Positions 16,172 to 25,422 of a stretch of 55,698 bases of DNA are shown one piece after another. This DNA is from Paramesorhizobium leguminum (GTDB taxonomy: Bacteria > Pseudomonadota > Alphaproteobacteria > Rhizobiales > Rhizobiaceae). The stretch is from assembly GCF_003217235.1 (NCBI RefSeq), contig NZ_QJTF01000024.1, positions 1 to 55,698 of the forward strand. Reading direction: 5' to 3'. Position 1 is the first letter of the stretch. Each line of letters begins with the position of its first letter. Below the pieces are notes generated by a model. It was given only the letters and a program-made list of their open reading frames with translations, had not been told where the DNA came from and did not search any database. The translations under genes were made by a program, and so were the position numbers.

Positions 16172-17653
16172 ATGAATTGCCGTATACTGCGATTGGGGGT
16201 GGTTTTCACTTCCCCTTTCTTATTGGCGGCATGTGTTGCGGTCGGTCCGGATTACCATAAGCCGGTGGTTCTGGCGCCGGCGGGCTGGAATAGCAAGGCC
16301 GACACGCGGGCGCACCGGCTTGGGGAGTGGTGGCGAAACCTCGGGGATCCGGTTCTCGACCGGCTGATAGCGGACGGCATTTCCGGCAGCACCGATGTTG
16401 CGACGGCGAAGGCGAAAGTGCGCCAGGCGCGCGCCAATTTCGTCTCCGCTGGAGGCGTACTTTATCCGCAGCTCGATGGTGACGGCAGCTATACGCGGTC
16501 GGACATCGGGGCGACAAGAGCGTCGAACCAATTCAGCATGGGTTTCATTACCAAATGGGAGCTCGACCTCTTCGGCGGCAACAAGCGCAGCGTCGAAGCG
16601 GCCTATTACAATGCCGAATCCGCCAACGAACAATTGCGCGCGGCCCTCGTAACGCTGATCGGCGATATCGCCACCAACTATGCGAATTTGCGCGGCGCGC
16701 AAGCCGATATCGCCATCGCGCAGCGCAATGCGGCGTCACAGCGGCAAACGGTGGCGCTGACGCGCAACCGGCTCGAGGCCGGGCAGATTTCCCAAGTCGA
16801 TCTCCTGAGCGCCGAAACCGAGGCCGCTTCGACACAGGCGCAAATCCCGGCTCTGCGGATCAGTTACGCGCGATATCTGAACCAGTTATCGGTGCTGACG
16901 GGCACCTCTTCACAGGCGCTAGCGGATATTCTCGATAAAGCGCGGCCTATTCCAGCCGTCCCGCGCGGGCTTGCCGCCGGGCTCCCCGCCGATATGCTTC
17001 TGAGCCGTCCGGATGTTCGCGCGGCTGAACGCGCCTATGCGAGCGCTACGGCCAGTGTCGGGCAGAAGCAGTCCCTGCTTTATCCGAGCGTTTCGCTGAC
17101 CGGCAACATCAATACGGGCGGTTCCAATTTCGGCGATCTCGCCAGGCTGTCCACGATCAGCTGGAATTTCGGACCGAGCCTCAGCGTGCCGATTTTCCAT
17201 GGCGGTCAACTGAGTGCTAACGTAGATGCCGCGCGGGCCGTGCGCGATCAGTCTCTGATTGCCTATCGCAAGGCTGTTCTGACGGCCCTGAGCGAGGTGG
17301 AAAATGCCAGCGTTTCGCTCAATCAGAACCGCCTGCGGGCAGCGCAATTACAGAAAATCGTCGCCAATAACCGCAAGATCGTCGCCTTGACCATCGACCA
17401 GTACAAGGCCGGCACCAAGGCGTTTTCCGATGTCCTGATCGCACAGCGCAATCTCTTGAGCGCGGAAACCAATCTGAGCCAGGCCAGAATGGACATGGTG
17501 GTGAATTATGTGGCCTTGCAAAAAGCGCTGGGCGGCGGCTGGGACGGTTTCATCGACGTCGAAAAACCTGAAGTCGTCGATGGCCCTACCGGTCCGCACA
17601 TTGTCCAACCGGCTCCGGCGCCCCTGCTTGCAACCGATAAGAGGCCGCTATGA
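16172..17653 (+). CDS. NodT-type outer membrane efflux lipoprotein
   Basis: This is the outer-membrane channel of a tripartite pump, 493 residues from the ATG at 16172. That start gives a tight lipoprotein signal with lipobox LLAAC (ILRLGVVFTSPFLLAACVAV); a start at 16154 adds six residues. RND/NodT family marks are VGPDYHKP right after the lipidated Cys, GEWWRNLGDPVLDRLI, the repeated helical-hairpin motifs and RPDVRAAERAYASATASVG. Its stop overlaps the macA start as ATGA, so it belongs to the same transcript as macA and macB. The promoter lies in the 195 bp after the IclR gene. Confidence 0.9.
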   Translation: MNCRILRLGVVFTSPFLLAACVAVGPDYHKPVVLAPAGWNSKADTRAHRLGEWWRNLGDPVLDRLIADGISGSTDVATAKAKVRQARANFVSAGGVLYPQLDGDGSYTRSDIGATRASNQFSMGFITKWELDLFGGNKRSVEAAYYNAESANEQLRAALVTLIGDIATNYANLRGAQADIAIAQRNAASQRQTVALTRNRLEAGQISQVDLLSAETEAASTQAQIPALRISYARYLNQLSVLTGTSSQALADILDKARPIPAVPRGLAAGLPADMLLSRPDVRAAERAYASATASVGQKQSLLYPSVSLTGNINTGGSNFGDLARLSTISWNFGPSLSVPIFHGGQLSANVDAARAVRDQSLIAYRKAVLTALSEVENASVSLNQNRLRAAQLQKIVANNRKIVALTIDQYKAGTKAFSDVLIAQRNLLSAETNLSQARMDMVVNYVALQKALGGGWDGFIDVEKPEVVDGPTGPHIVQPAPAPLLATDKRPL

Positions 17654-18846
17654 AGCGCAAGCCGCAACGCCGTTTTCGCTGGCGCCTCTGGCTCGCCGTC
17701 CTCACCGCATTGCTGGTCGCGGGATATTTTATCGTCCGCTCCCTGACCAGGGAAGAACCGCTGCCGCCGACAATCGCGATCAAGCGCGGCGACATCGAAA
17801 GCTCGGTGCTTGCCACCGGCACGCTGCGGCCGAAGAAGCTGGTCGCCATCGGCGCGCAGGCGACGGGGCGCATCCTGTCGCTCAAGGTGCAGCCGGGCCA
17901 GCAGGTCAAGGCCGGTGAGGTCGTCGCGCTGATCGACTCGACCAATCAGCTGAACCAGCTGAACAAGGCGCAGGCGACGCTTCGCCAGAACGAAGCCACC
18001 CGCGATCAAAATATGGCCGATCTGGAACTTGCGAAAGAGGACCTCGCCCGGAACCAGATGATGATCGGCAAGAATGCCGTCGCGCGCGCGGACTACGACA
18101 AGGCGGTCAGCACGGTGAAATCCAAGCAGGCGCAGGTTGCCAATAGCGAAGCGGCGATCGACGCTGCCCAGGTCGATGTGCAGATCGCGGAAACGAACCT
18201 CACTTACACGCGCATAACGGCGCCGATCGGTGGAACGATCCTCGCAACCGTCGTTCAGGAGGGCCAGACCGTCAACGCCCAACAGAGCGCTCCGACCATT
18301 GCGATCCTCGGCCAGCTCGATACCATGGCCGTGGAAGCCGATATTTCGGAAGCGGACATAACCAAGGTTCGCGTAGGAATGCCGCTCTATTTCACGATAG
18401 CCGGCCAGGATTTCAAGCGTTACGACGCCAAGCTTGAAAAGATCGAGCCGGCGCCGGATTCCATCGTCAACGACAAGAGTTTTTCCACGACGGCTTCGGT
18501 TGCCTCCTCCGCTTCGCCGTCCGCTTCGGCCATCTATTACAAGGGCATTTTCAACGTTCCCAATCCCGATGGATTGCTTCGAACCTATATGACGGCTGAG
18601 GTCCATATCATTCTTGCCAATGCGAAGAATGTCCTGATCGCACCGGTTTCCGCCCTCAAGGACACCGATCAGCCGAACAAGGCGACGGTTCAGGTGCTGG
18701 TGGGCAACAAGCTCGAAGAGCGAACCGTCGAGACAGGCATTACCGACAAGATCAACACGGAAATCCTGTCGGGCCTGAAGGAGGGCGACAAGGTGGTCGT
18801 CGATGCCAATGCGCCTGTCTCGTCGCGCGGCGCCCTGATGCTGTGA
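17650..18846 (+). CDS. macA: MacA-like periplasmic adaptor
   Basis: This 398-residue membrane-fusion protein bridges MacB and the outer-membrane channel. It has a basic N-terminus (KRKPQRRFRWRLW) and one anchor helix (LAVLTALLVAGYFIV). A lipoyl half-motif follows (LVAIGAQATGRILSLKVQPG), then a long coiled-coil hairpin from about residue 95 to 175 (ending AAIDAAQVDVQIAETNLTYT), the second lipoyl half (ITAPIGGTILATVVQEGQTV) and the beta-barrel domains. A Ser/Ala-rich insert (SVASSASPSASA) sits near residue 285. Partners are immediately adjacent: the outer-membrane gene overlaps by 4 bp and macB starts 1 bp after the stop. Confidence 0.92.
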   Translation: MKRKPQRRFRWRLWLAVLTALLVAGYFIVRSLTREEPLPPTIAIKRGDIESSVLATGTLRPKKLVAIGAQATGRILSLKVQPGQQVKAGEVVALIDSTNQLNQLNKAQATLRQNEATRDQNMADLELAKEDLARNQMMIGKNAVARADYDKAVSTVKSKQAQVANSEAAIDAAQVDVQIAETNLTYTRITAPIGGTILATVVQEGQTVNAQQSAPTIAILGQLDTMAVEADISEADITKVRVGMPLYFTIAGQDFKRYDAKLEKIEPAPDSIVNDKSFSTTASVASSASPSASAIYYKGIFNVPNPDGLLRTYMTAEVHIILANAKNVLIAPVSALKDTDQPNKATVQVLVGNKLEERTVETGITDKINTEILSGLKEGDKVVVDANAPVSSRGALML

Positions 18847-18847
18847 C

Positions 18848-20812
18848 ATGAAAAAAGCTCCACTCATTTCGCTGAAGGGCGTTTCCCGGCATTATCCATC
18901 CGGCGATGGCTTCACGACGGTGCTCGACCATGTCGATCTCGCCATCGAGCGCGGCGAAATGGTCGCCATCATCGGCGCTTCCGGCTCGGGCAAATCCACG
19001 CTGATGAACATTCTCGGCTGCCTGGACCGGCCCTCCGAAGGGGAGTACCTCATCTCCGGCCGTCCCACATTCGAGCTGGAGCCCGACGAACTGGCGGAGT
19101 TGAGGCGCGAGCATTTCGGCTTCATCTTCCAGCGGTACCATCTGCTGGGCGAACTGGATGCGGTCGGCAATGTGGAAATCCCCGCGATCTATGCGGGGCA
19201 GAACCGCGACGCCAGACGCGAAAAAGCCGAAACCATTCTCGATCGGCTCGGCATGAGCGACCGGACGCACCATAGGCCAAGCCAGCTTTCCGGCGGCCAG
19301 CAGCAGCGCGTCTCCATTGCCCGCGCGCTGGTCAACGACGCGGATGTCATTCTCGCCGACGAGCCGACCGGCGCGCTCGATAGCCATAGCGGCGAGGAAG
19401 TTCTCGGCATCCTTCAGGAGTTGAACCGCGAAGGCCACACCATCGTCATCGTCACCCATGATCGCAACGTCGCCGCGCGGGCGGGACGCATCATCGAAAT
19501 TCGCGATGGCGAGATCATTTCCGATACGAGAAAGGGCGATACTTCAAAAAGTTCGCCCGAAGGTCCGGTCAAGCACGGCAAGCCCAAAAAGCCCCGGTTC
19601 CTTGGCGGCATTCGCGATCGCTTCAGCGAGGCCTTCGCCATGGCCCTGCGTTCGATGAACGCGCATCGCCTGCGAACCTTCCTCACCATGCTCGGTATCA
19701 TTATCGGCACCGCATCGGTCGTGTGCGTCGTCGCGCTCGGGCAGGGCTCGCAGCAGCAAATTCTCAAGCAGATAAGCGATCTGGGCACGAATACGCTTTA
19801 TATCAGCCCCGGCAAGGGCTTCGGCGATCTGAAAGCCGCGCAGATCACCACGCTGACCTTGAGCGACGCCGGCGAAATCGCCAAGCTGCCCTATGTGCTG
19901 GCCGCGACACCGCTGAACACGACGTCCTCGACCATCCGTGTCGGCGACAAGGAGGTCAGCGTTTCGGTCAATGGCGTCGGCGCCGAATATTTCGCCACCC
20001 GCAACAGCAAGCTCCTGGAGGGGCGCTTCTTCGACCAGCACAGCGTCGAAGATCTGGCGCAGGTTGCCGACATCGACGACACAGCCCGCAATACGCTTTT
20101 CCCGCATGAAACCGGTTCGGTGATCGGCAAGATCATCCTTCTGGGAAAGGTGCCCGTGCGTATCGTCGGCGTGGTCAAGGCTGAGGAACGGGGGATGGGC
20201 GGTGCCACGACGCTGGAAGCCTATCTTCCCTATACGACCGTCCAGACCCGCATGACGGGCTCGCGTTCGCTGCAGATGATCATGGTCCGCGTCGCCGATA
20301 CGATGGACCCCGCCGAAGCCGAAAAGATGATAACGGAGTTTTTGACCAAAAGGCATGGAGAGAAGGATTTCTCGATCTTCAACACCGGAACGTTGCAGAA
20401 AGCAGTTCAGGCGACGACGGCGATGCTCTCCCTTCTCGTTTCCAGCATTGCGGCCATATCGCTCTTCGTCGGCGGCATCGGCGTGATGAACATCATGCTC
20501 GTCGCCGTTTCGGAACGGATCAACGAAATCGGCGTGCGCATGGCCATCGGCGCGCGGCAGAGCGATATTCTCCAGCAGTTTCTGATCGAGGCCGTTCTGG
20601 TGTGTCTTATCGGCGGCGTGCTCGGTGTCCTGCTGGCAGCGGGCTTCGGCCTGTTGTTCGCGCAGTTCGGATCGCCGTTCCATCTCATCTATTCGCCCAC
20701 GTCCATCGTCGTGGCGCTGCTCTGCTCCAGCCTCATCGGCATCGGTTTCGGCTTCATTCCAGCCCGCAATGCCTCGAAACTCGATCCAGTCGTGGCGCTG
20801 GCCCGCGATTGA
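18848..20812 (+). CDS. macB: MacB-like ABC efflux transporter
   Basis: This 654-residue fused ABC transporter is of the MacB mechanotransmission type. The N-terminal ATPase has Walker [11 protein letters not shown]-loop FIFQRYHLL, signature LSGGQQQR, Walker [12 protein letters not shown] and H-loop VTHD. A linker leads to the first membrane helix ([20 protein letters not shown], near residue 285), a large periplasmic domain, and three C-terminal helices of the FtsX type ([20 protein letters not shown], then [20 protein letters not shown]). Length and order match characterised MacB (about 650 residues). Family substrates include macrolides, lipopeptide siderophores and peptides; nothing here fixes the substrate. 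Confidence 0.93.
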   Translation: MKKAPLISLKGVSRHYPSGDGFTTVLDHVDLAIERGEMVAIIGASGSGKSTLMNILGCLDRPSEGEYLISGRPTFELEPDELAELRREHFGFIFQRYHLLGELDAVGNVEIPAIYAGQNRDARREKAETILDRLGMSDRTHHRPSQLSGGQQQRVSIARALVNDADVILADEPTGALDSHSGEEVLGILQELNREGHTIVIVTHDRNVAARAGRIIEIRDGEIISDTRKGDTSKSSPEGPVKHGKPKKPRFLGGIRDRFSEAFAMALRSMNAHRLRTFLTMLGIIIGTASVVCVVALGQGSQQQILKQISDLGTNTLYISPGKGFGDLKAAQITTLTLSDAGEIAKLPYVLAATPLNTTSSTIRVGDKEVSVSVNGVGAEYFATRNSKLLEGRFFDQHSVEDLAQVADIDDTARNTLFPHETGSVIGKIILLGKVPVRIVGVVKAEERGMGGATTLEAYLPYTTVQTRMTGSRSLQMIMVRVADTMDPAEAEKMITEFLTKRHGEKDFSIFNTGTLQKAVQATTAMLSLLVSSIAAISLFVGGIGVMNIMLVAVSERINEIGVRMAIGARQSDILQQFLIEAVLVCLIGGVLGVLLAAGFGLLFAQFGSPFHLIYSPTSIVVALLCSSLIGIGFGFIPARNASKLDPVVALARD

Positions 20813-20905
20813 CGTTCTATCTCAAGATGCGTATTGCCCCATGGTTGTCGTACCGGTCGCTTCCGGAACGGCGGCAGTAAACCATTCCTTTCGAACCGAG
20901 GTAGC

Positions 20906-21211
20906 ATGGCCAACGACAACGATGATTACATCTACGACGAAGTAACCGGTGAGTGGCGTCCGGCTTCGGAGATAGCAGAATCCTCCGATACGGGCCAAGT
21001 GGTCGTTCGAGATGCGATTGGCAATGTTCTTTCCGACGGCGATTCCGTTGCTCTTATCAAGGATCTAAAAGTCAAAGGAGCGAACCAGACGCTAAAACAG
21101 GGCACGGTGATCCGATCGATCCGGCTTACAGCCAATCCGGAGGAAATTGACTGTCGCTTCGAGGGGATTAAAGGCTTGGTCTTGCGCACTGAGTTCGTCC
21201 GCAAACGTTAA
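20906..21211 (+). CDS. Short YjdM/PhnA-type protein without zinc ribbon
   Basis: This 101-residue protein is built on the YjdM/PhnA C-terminal beta domain: VRDAIGNVLSDGDSVALIKD, LKVKGANQTLKQGTVIRSIR, IDCRFEGIKGLVLRTEFVRK. The N-terminus (DDYIYDEVTGEWRPASE) aligns with the zinc-ribbon region of longer members but has no cysteine pairs. The start at 20906 follows CGAGGTAGC; an in-frame ATG at 20834 adds 24 residues without family resemblance. The name alkylphosphonate-utilisation protein is historical and no C-P lyase genes are here. It converges on the LysR gene, and the two stop codons overlap by 4 bp. Confidence 0.75.
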   Translation: MANDNDDYIYDEVTGEWRPASEIAESSDTGQVVVRDAIGNVLSDGDSVALIKDLKVKGANQTLKQGTVIRSIRLTANPEEIDCRFEGIKGLVLRTEFVRKR

Positions 21212-22149
21212 ATTCCCCGGTGCGCGGGCAGGGCATGAGCGCGGCGGCAATGGGCGATCAATGCGCGTATGGCGGGCGAGGTTTCCGTCTTGCGATAAGC
21301 GACGGCGAGGTCCGAAGTGGTGCGCGATTTCGAGATCGGGACATAGGCGATTGCCGGCAAGCGGAGGCAATCGAGCGATTTTGGCACCAGCGCGATACCG
21401 AGGCCGAGGGCGACCATGCTGCCGATCGCGGTGAAATCCCGGCCGAGCGGGTTGACCGCCGGTTGAAAACCGGCCTCCCGGCAAGCGGCAATCGTGTTGC
21501 TGTGAAAACCGACATCCGATGGCTGGCGCGGCGTGATGAAGGTTTCGCCGGATAGCGCGGCGAGATCGATTTCCCCGGCATTCGCCAATTCATGCGTTTC
21601 GGCCAGGGCGACAACCATCGGTTCTCTCAGGATGATTGTCGTGGCGATACCGTCGGGAAGCGCGATAGGCGGCCTTATATAGCCGAAATCCAGTACTCCA
21701 TCGCGGATATGCTCAAGCTGTTGCCGCATTTCCATTTCGGTGAGCTGCAATTCGACGTGCGGATGGGCGGACCTGAAAGAGGAGATAGAACCGACGAGCG
21801 CGCCGGAATAGGCCGCCGAGGCGACATAGCCGATGGAAATCCGTCCGCTTTCGCCACGGTCAGTCCGGGTGACAGCGGTCAGCGCCGCATTGGATTGGGC
21901 GAGCACTTTCTTTGCCTCCGCGAAGAAAACCTCGCCAGCCGCCGTCAGCCGTACGAGACGCTTGCTCCGGTCGAGCAGGGAAACTCCGAGGATCGCCTCG
22001 AGCTTCAATATCTGCTGGCTCAGGCCGGGCTGCGCGATCCGCAAGCGGCTGGCCGCGCGCTCGAAGTTCCGCTCTTCCGCCAGGGCGACGAAATAGCGAA
22101 GATGGCGGAGTTCGAAGCCTGCGGAACGGGGTGTCTCGATCATGCTCAT
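21208..22149 (-). CDS. LysR family transcriptional regulator
   Basis: This LysR-type regulator of about 313 residues has an N-terminal helix-turn-helix (FELRHLRYFVALAEERNFER, then AASRLRIAQPGLSQQILKLE), the family L-x-R spacing RSKRLVRLTAAGEVF, and an effector domain starting GRISIGYVASAAYSGALVG. Starts at 22149 or 22143 place the HTH near the N-terminus; an in-frame start at 22218 would overlap the receptor gene. It diverges from the TonB receptor of siderophore locus 1, so it could regulate that locus, but LysR genes near TonB receptors vary and the target is not shown. Confidence 0.88.
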   Translation of the reverse strand: MSMIETPRSAGFELRHLRYFVALAEERNFERAASRLRIAQPGLSQQILKLEAILGVSLLDRSKRLVRLTAAGEVFFAEAKKVLAQSNAALTAVTRTDRGESGRISIGYVASAAYSGALVGSISSFRSAHPHVELQLTEMEMRQQLEHIRDGVLDFGYIRPPIALPDGIATTIILREPMVVALAETHELANAGEIDLAALSGETFITPRQPSDVGFHSNTIAACREAGFQPAVNPLGRDFTAIGSMVALGLGIALVPKSLDCLRLPAIAYVPISKSRTTSDLAVAYRKTETSPAIRALIAHCRRAHALPAHRGI

Positions 22150-22255
22150 GACTGGTCGATAGTGCAGCCTATCAGACACCGCAAGTTTCATAAGCGATAA
22201 TTCTGAAAATTGCTCCAATCGCTTATTGGATTTGGCAGCGCCAACCCTCTAAAGA

Positions 22256-22270
22256 TGACTATTATTGTCA
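22256..22270. promoter_or_regulatory. Iron-responsive operator candidate (TGA-N9-TCA), locus 1
   Basis: TGACTATTATTGTCA has the TGA-N9-TCA form described for RirA-type iron boxes in rhizobia. It lies just upstream of the TonB receptor start. The same pattern occurs at 50358-50372 before the second receptor, which strengthens both. The 6-bp constraint occurs often by chance, so the weight comes from paired placement. Confidence 0.6.
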
Positions 22271-22278
22271 TATTTATC

Positions 22279-24444
22279 ATGCGAGGGGTCGCACGAGTGA
22301 AGCGGACTACAGGATTGGGATCGACGCTGGCAGCCACGGCGCTTGCCGGTTGCACGGCGGTTTTTCATTGTTCAATCGCCTTGGCGCAGGAAAGCGGCGG
22401 CACGATCACGCTGGCGCCGATCGTCGTCGAAGGCAATGCGGACGAAGACCCCAAGGGGCCCATCAAGGGCTATGTGGCCAGATCAAGCACGACGGCGACG
22501 AAGACGGGGACGCCGCTTCTCGAAACGCAGCAGTCGATTTCCGTGATCACGGCCAATGAGATGAAGGCGCAAGGCGCCCAAAATCTCGGACAGGCGCTCA
22601 GTTATACGCCGGGGGTGGTTGGAACACCCTTCGGCGCCGACCCGCGCTTCGATTCTTCGAAGATCCGCGGCTTCGACAGCCGGCAGAGCCAGTTTCTCAA
22701 CGGCCTCAAGATGATGCGCACGGCCGGTGCTCCGGCTCTCGATATTTACGGCATGGAACGGGTCGAGGTCCTGCGCGGGCCGGCCTCGGTGATGTACGGC
22801 CAGGGCAATCCCGGCGGCATGATCAACATGATCAGCAAGCGCCCGACCTTCGAGCGCTTCGGCGAGATCGGCGTCCAGGGCGGCAGCTTTGAGACCTATG
22901 GCACCTATTTCGATTTCGGCGGTCCGCTCGCCGGGAGCCCGGACTTTGCCTATCGCCTGACGGGCGTGGCGCGAAAGGGTGGAGAGCAGACCGATTTCCT
23001 CGACAATGACCGCTATTTCATCGCTCCGGCCCTCACATGGAAACCGGACGAAGACACGTCGCTGACAATCCTGACGAGCCTGCAGCATGACAATCCGAGC
23101 TCGCCATCGGGGCTCCCGCCGCAACTGACGCTGAATGCTGATGGCAAGCGGTTGGGACGCGATTTCTTCGTCGGCGACAAGAGCTTCGACGAATCCGACC
23201 GGACGCTGGCGAATATCGGCTATGAATTCGAGCATCGCTTCAGCGATGTCTGGACCTTCAGGCAGAATGCCCGCTACTCTGATTTTGATTGGCAATATCA
23301 GGCGCTCGGCATGGCGACCGCCGGGCTGGCGCCTGATGGACACACCATTCGCCGCAATGCGACATTCCAGGACGAACGGCTCAAGACCTTCAACATCGAT
23401 AACAATTTGCAGGCGGAGTTTTCGACCGGAGGCATCGATCATAGCGTTCTGATGGGGCTCGATTATCGCTATTTCAGCAATGATGTGACGACCGAATTCT
23501 GGACGGCAACGCCGATTGATGCATTCAGTCCCGTATATGGGGGGCCGATTAATCTGGGGCCGAGGACGCTCTATGCGGCTGTTGATTCCGACATGACGCA
23601 GGTTGGCGTCTATGTTCAGGATGAGATGTCCTATGAGAATTGGCGCGCCACGCTTGGGCTGCGGCATGACTGGGCGAGCACAGGCGGCGGCTCCACCAAT
23701 GCCGCCGGCGTCACGCGTTCGCTCGACAAGGACGACCGGAAGCCGACCGGTCGCGTGGGGCTCAGCTATGTCTTCGACAATGGCCTTGCGCCCTATATCA
23801 GCTACGCCACGTCCTTCGAACCGGTGCCTGTGCCGGCAAGCGGGCAATTGCTGGAGCCGACAACCGGCGAACAGATCGAACTGGGTATAAAATACCAGCC
23901 GGAGGGCTGGAACGGCTTCTTCTCGGCGGCTGTCTTCGATCTCAGGCAGAAGAACGTGCTGACCACGACGGTCGTCAACGGAAACCCGGTGAGCAGCCAG
24001 ATTGGCGAGGTTCAGGTCAAGGGGCTGGAACTGGAGGGCGTCGCCAGCCTTGCGCAAGGGCTCGATCTTCACGCCGCCTACACATATATGGATGCCACGA
24101 TCGTCGAAGGCGCCGATGACGGCAATCGCCCTGACAATGCTCCCGAACATGCCGCTAGCCTCTGGCTCGACTATACGTTCCAGGAAGGATCCGCGCTTGA
24201 AGGCTTCGGCATCGGTGGCGGTGTCCGCTATGTCGGCCAACGCTATGGGAACACGGCCAACACTTACGACCTCGATCCCGTCACCCTCGTCGATGCGGCG
24301 CTCCACTATCAGAAGGACGGCATTCGCGCCTCCCTTAATCTGACCAACCTTGCCGACAAGGATTATGTCTCGAGCTGCAGCAGCTTCGGCTGTTTCTATG
24401 GCGAGGGGCGAAAGGTGATGGGCAAGGTGAGCTTCGGGTGGTAG
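22279..24444 (+). CDS. TonB-dependent siderophore receptor (locus 1)
   Basis: This is an outer-membrane ferric-siderophore receptor of about 720 residues. The start is either ATG 22279 or GTG 22297; the GTG has the better ribosome site (GAGGGG at 22283-22288), and both give a signal peptide ending near SIALAQE. There is no STN domain, so it is a non-signalling receptor. The plug domain runs from about ETQQSISVITANEMKAQG, with the plug motif MERVEVLRGPASVMYGQGNP and GGMINMISKRP. A 22-strand barrel follows, ending KVSFGW. Near the end the motif CSSFGCFYGEG has two Cys, a feature I associate with hydroxamate-type receptors (FhuA/FoxA-like). FhuD- and FhuB-like genes follow. Confidence 0.9.
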   Translation: MRGVARVKRTTGLGSTLAATALAGCTAVFHCSIALAQESGGTITLAPIVVEGNADEDPKGPIKGYVARSSTTATKTGTPLLETQQSISVITANEMKAQGAQNLGQALSYTPGVVGTPFGADPRFDSSKIRGFDSRQSQFLNGLKMMRTAGAPALDIYGMERVEVLRGPASVMYGQGNPGGMINMISKRPTFERFGEIGVQGGSFETYGTYFDFGGPLAGSPDFAYRLTGVARKGGEQTDFLDNDRYFIAPALTWKPDEDTSLTILTSLQHDNPSSPSGLPPQLTLNADGKRLGRDFFVGDKSFDESDRTLANIGYEFEHRFSDVWTFRQNARYSDFDWQYQALGMATAGLAPDGHTIRRNATFQDERLKTFNIDNNLQAEFSTGGIDHSVLMGLDYRYFSNDVTTEFWTATPIDAFSPVYGGPINLGPRTLYAAVDSDMTQVGVYVQDEMSYENWRATLGLRHDWASTGGGSTNAAGVTRSLDKDDRKPTGRVGLSYVFDNGLAPYISYATSFEPVPVPASGQLLEPTTGEQIELGIKYQPEGWNGFFSAAVFDLRQKNVLTTTVVNGNPVSSQIGEVQVKGLELEGVASLAQGLDLHAAYTYMDATIVEGADDGNRPDNAPEHAASLWLDYTFQEGSALEGFGIGGGVRYVGQRYGNTANTYDLDPVTLVDAALHYQKDGIRASLNLTNLADKDYVSSCSSFGCFYGEGRKVMGKVSFGW

Positions 24445-24464
24445 GGGGTCCGGTGAGCGCTGAA

Positions 24465-24506
24465 GCATGATCCTGAAAAGTTGCAGACTTCCAGGTAAGA
24501 TCATGC
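24465..24506. terminator. Hairpin of the RIME-like second module
   Basis: Arms GCATGATC (24465-24472) and GATCATGC (24499-24506) enclose a second pairing, CCTG/CAGG and AAGT/ACTT around a TGCAG loop. It is the second module of the 107-bp repeat without the first. It sits between the receptor stop and the fhuD-like start and could reduce read-through or stabilise the receptor message. Confidence 0.6.
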
Positions 24507-24540
24507 GGCTACAAAGACTTGAAGCATGACGGAGAGAATG

Positions 24541-25422
24541 ATGTCCATGGCGATGGGACGGCGGCGGATGCTTGGCCTGCTTGCCGCCCTGGCATTTCCA
24601 ACGCCGGCGCGTTCAGCCGTGCCAAGCCGGATGGCGGCCATCGACTGGGCCATGCTGGAGACCGCGATGGCGCTGGGCGTTACGCCCGTTGCGGCCACCG
24701 AGCTCATCCAGTTCCGGAAGGACGCGGTCGAGCCGGTGATTCCGGGTAGCGTTGCCGATCTCGGTTTGCGCGGCTCGCCGAATTTCGAGCGTCTCTATCT
24801 CCTGAAACCCGATCTCATCCTCATCTCACCCTTCTATACACGCCACCAATCGCGTCTGGAGGCGATCGCTCCGGTTTTCTCTCTTCCGTTTTATGCCAAG
24901 GGCGAGCCGCCCTTCGAGAAAGCGCTGAAAGCGGTATCGGCGCTTGGGGCCCGGCTCGGAAGAAGCGAGCAAGCCGCTGCGGTGCTGCAACAACAGGAGC
25001 AGACGCTCGCCGCCATCAAGGCAGCGCTCGTGCCCTTCGCGACAAGACCTGTCTATGTGATCAATATCGGCGATGCCAGGCATTTCCGTGCTTTCGGCGC
25101 CGACAGCATGTTTGGCGATGTTCTCCAGCGCCTTGGCCTTGCGAACGCATGGACCGACCGCTCCCGCTATACTTTCGCCGCACCCGTGCCGCTGGAGAAT
25201 CTGGCGGCCAAGCCGGATGCCATTATCGTCATCGTCTCCGATATTCCGGTGGAGGCCCGCACCGGCCTTGAGAACAGCATGATCTGGCGCTCTCTCATGC
25301 CCGTTAAAGAAAACCGCGTTATCCGTCTCGCCAACATCAATCCTTATGGCGGGATCATTGCTGGCATGCGTTTTGCCGGATTGTTGCATGAGGCCCTGCT
25401 TTCGAGCGGAGAGGCCATTTGA
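24541..25422 (+). CDS. fhuD: FhuD-like periplasmic siderophore-binding protein (locus 1)
   Basis: This is a periplasmic receptor for an iron-siderophore ABC importer, about 293 residues. Several in-frame ATGs crowd the start (24526, 24538, 24541, 24547); GGAGAG at 24531-24536 favours 24541 or 24547. The N-terminus GRRRMLGLLAALAFPTPARS looks like a signal, possibly Tat (RR). Periplasmic_binding_2 features include AMALGVTPVAATELIQFRKD, the DLGLRGSPNFERLYLLKPDL block, LQRLGLANAWTDRSRY and NSMIWRSLMPVKENRVIRL. It overlaps the permease gene by 3 bp. It resembles the paralogue at 46757-47794, with a shared RLGLANAW motif. Confidence 0.88.
   Translation: MSMAMGRRRMLGLLAALAFPTPARSAVPSRMAAIDWAMLETAMALGVTPVAATELIQFRKDAVEPVIPGSVADLGLRGSPNFERLYLLKPDLILISPFYTRHQSRLEAIAPVFSLPFYAKGEPPFEKALKAVSALGARLGRSEQAAAVLQQQEQTLAAIKAALVPFATRPVYVINIGDARHFRAFGADSMFGDVLQRLGLANAWTDRSRYTFAAPVPLENLAAKPDAIIVIVSDIPVEARTGLENSMIWRSLMPVKENRVIRLANINPYGGIIAGMRFAGLLHEALLSSGEAI

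Noticed and set aside
22483-24504. A 673-codon open frame antisense to the first TonB receptor
   Set aside because: It is the high-GC shadow of the receptor: no family resemblance, His/Arg-rich composition, and the sense strand is a clear receptor.
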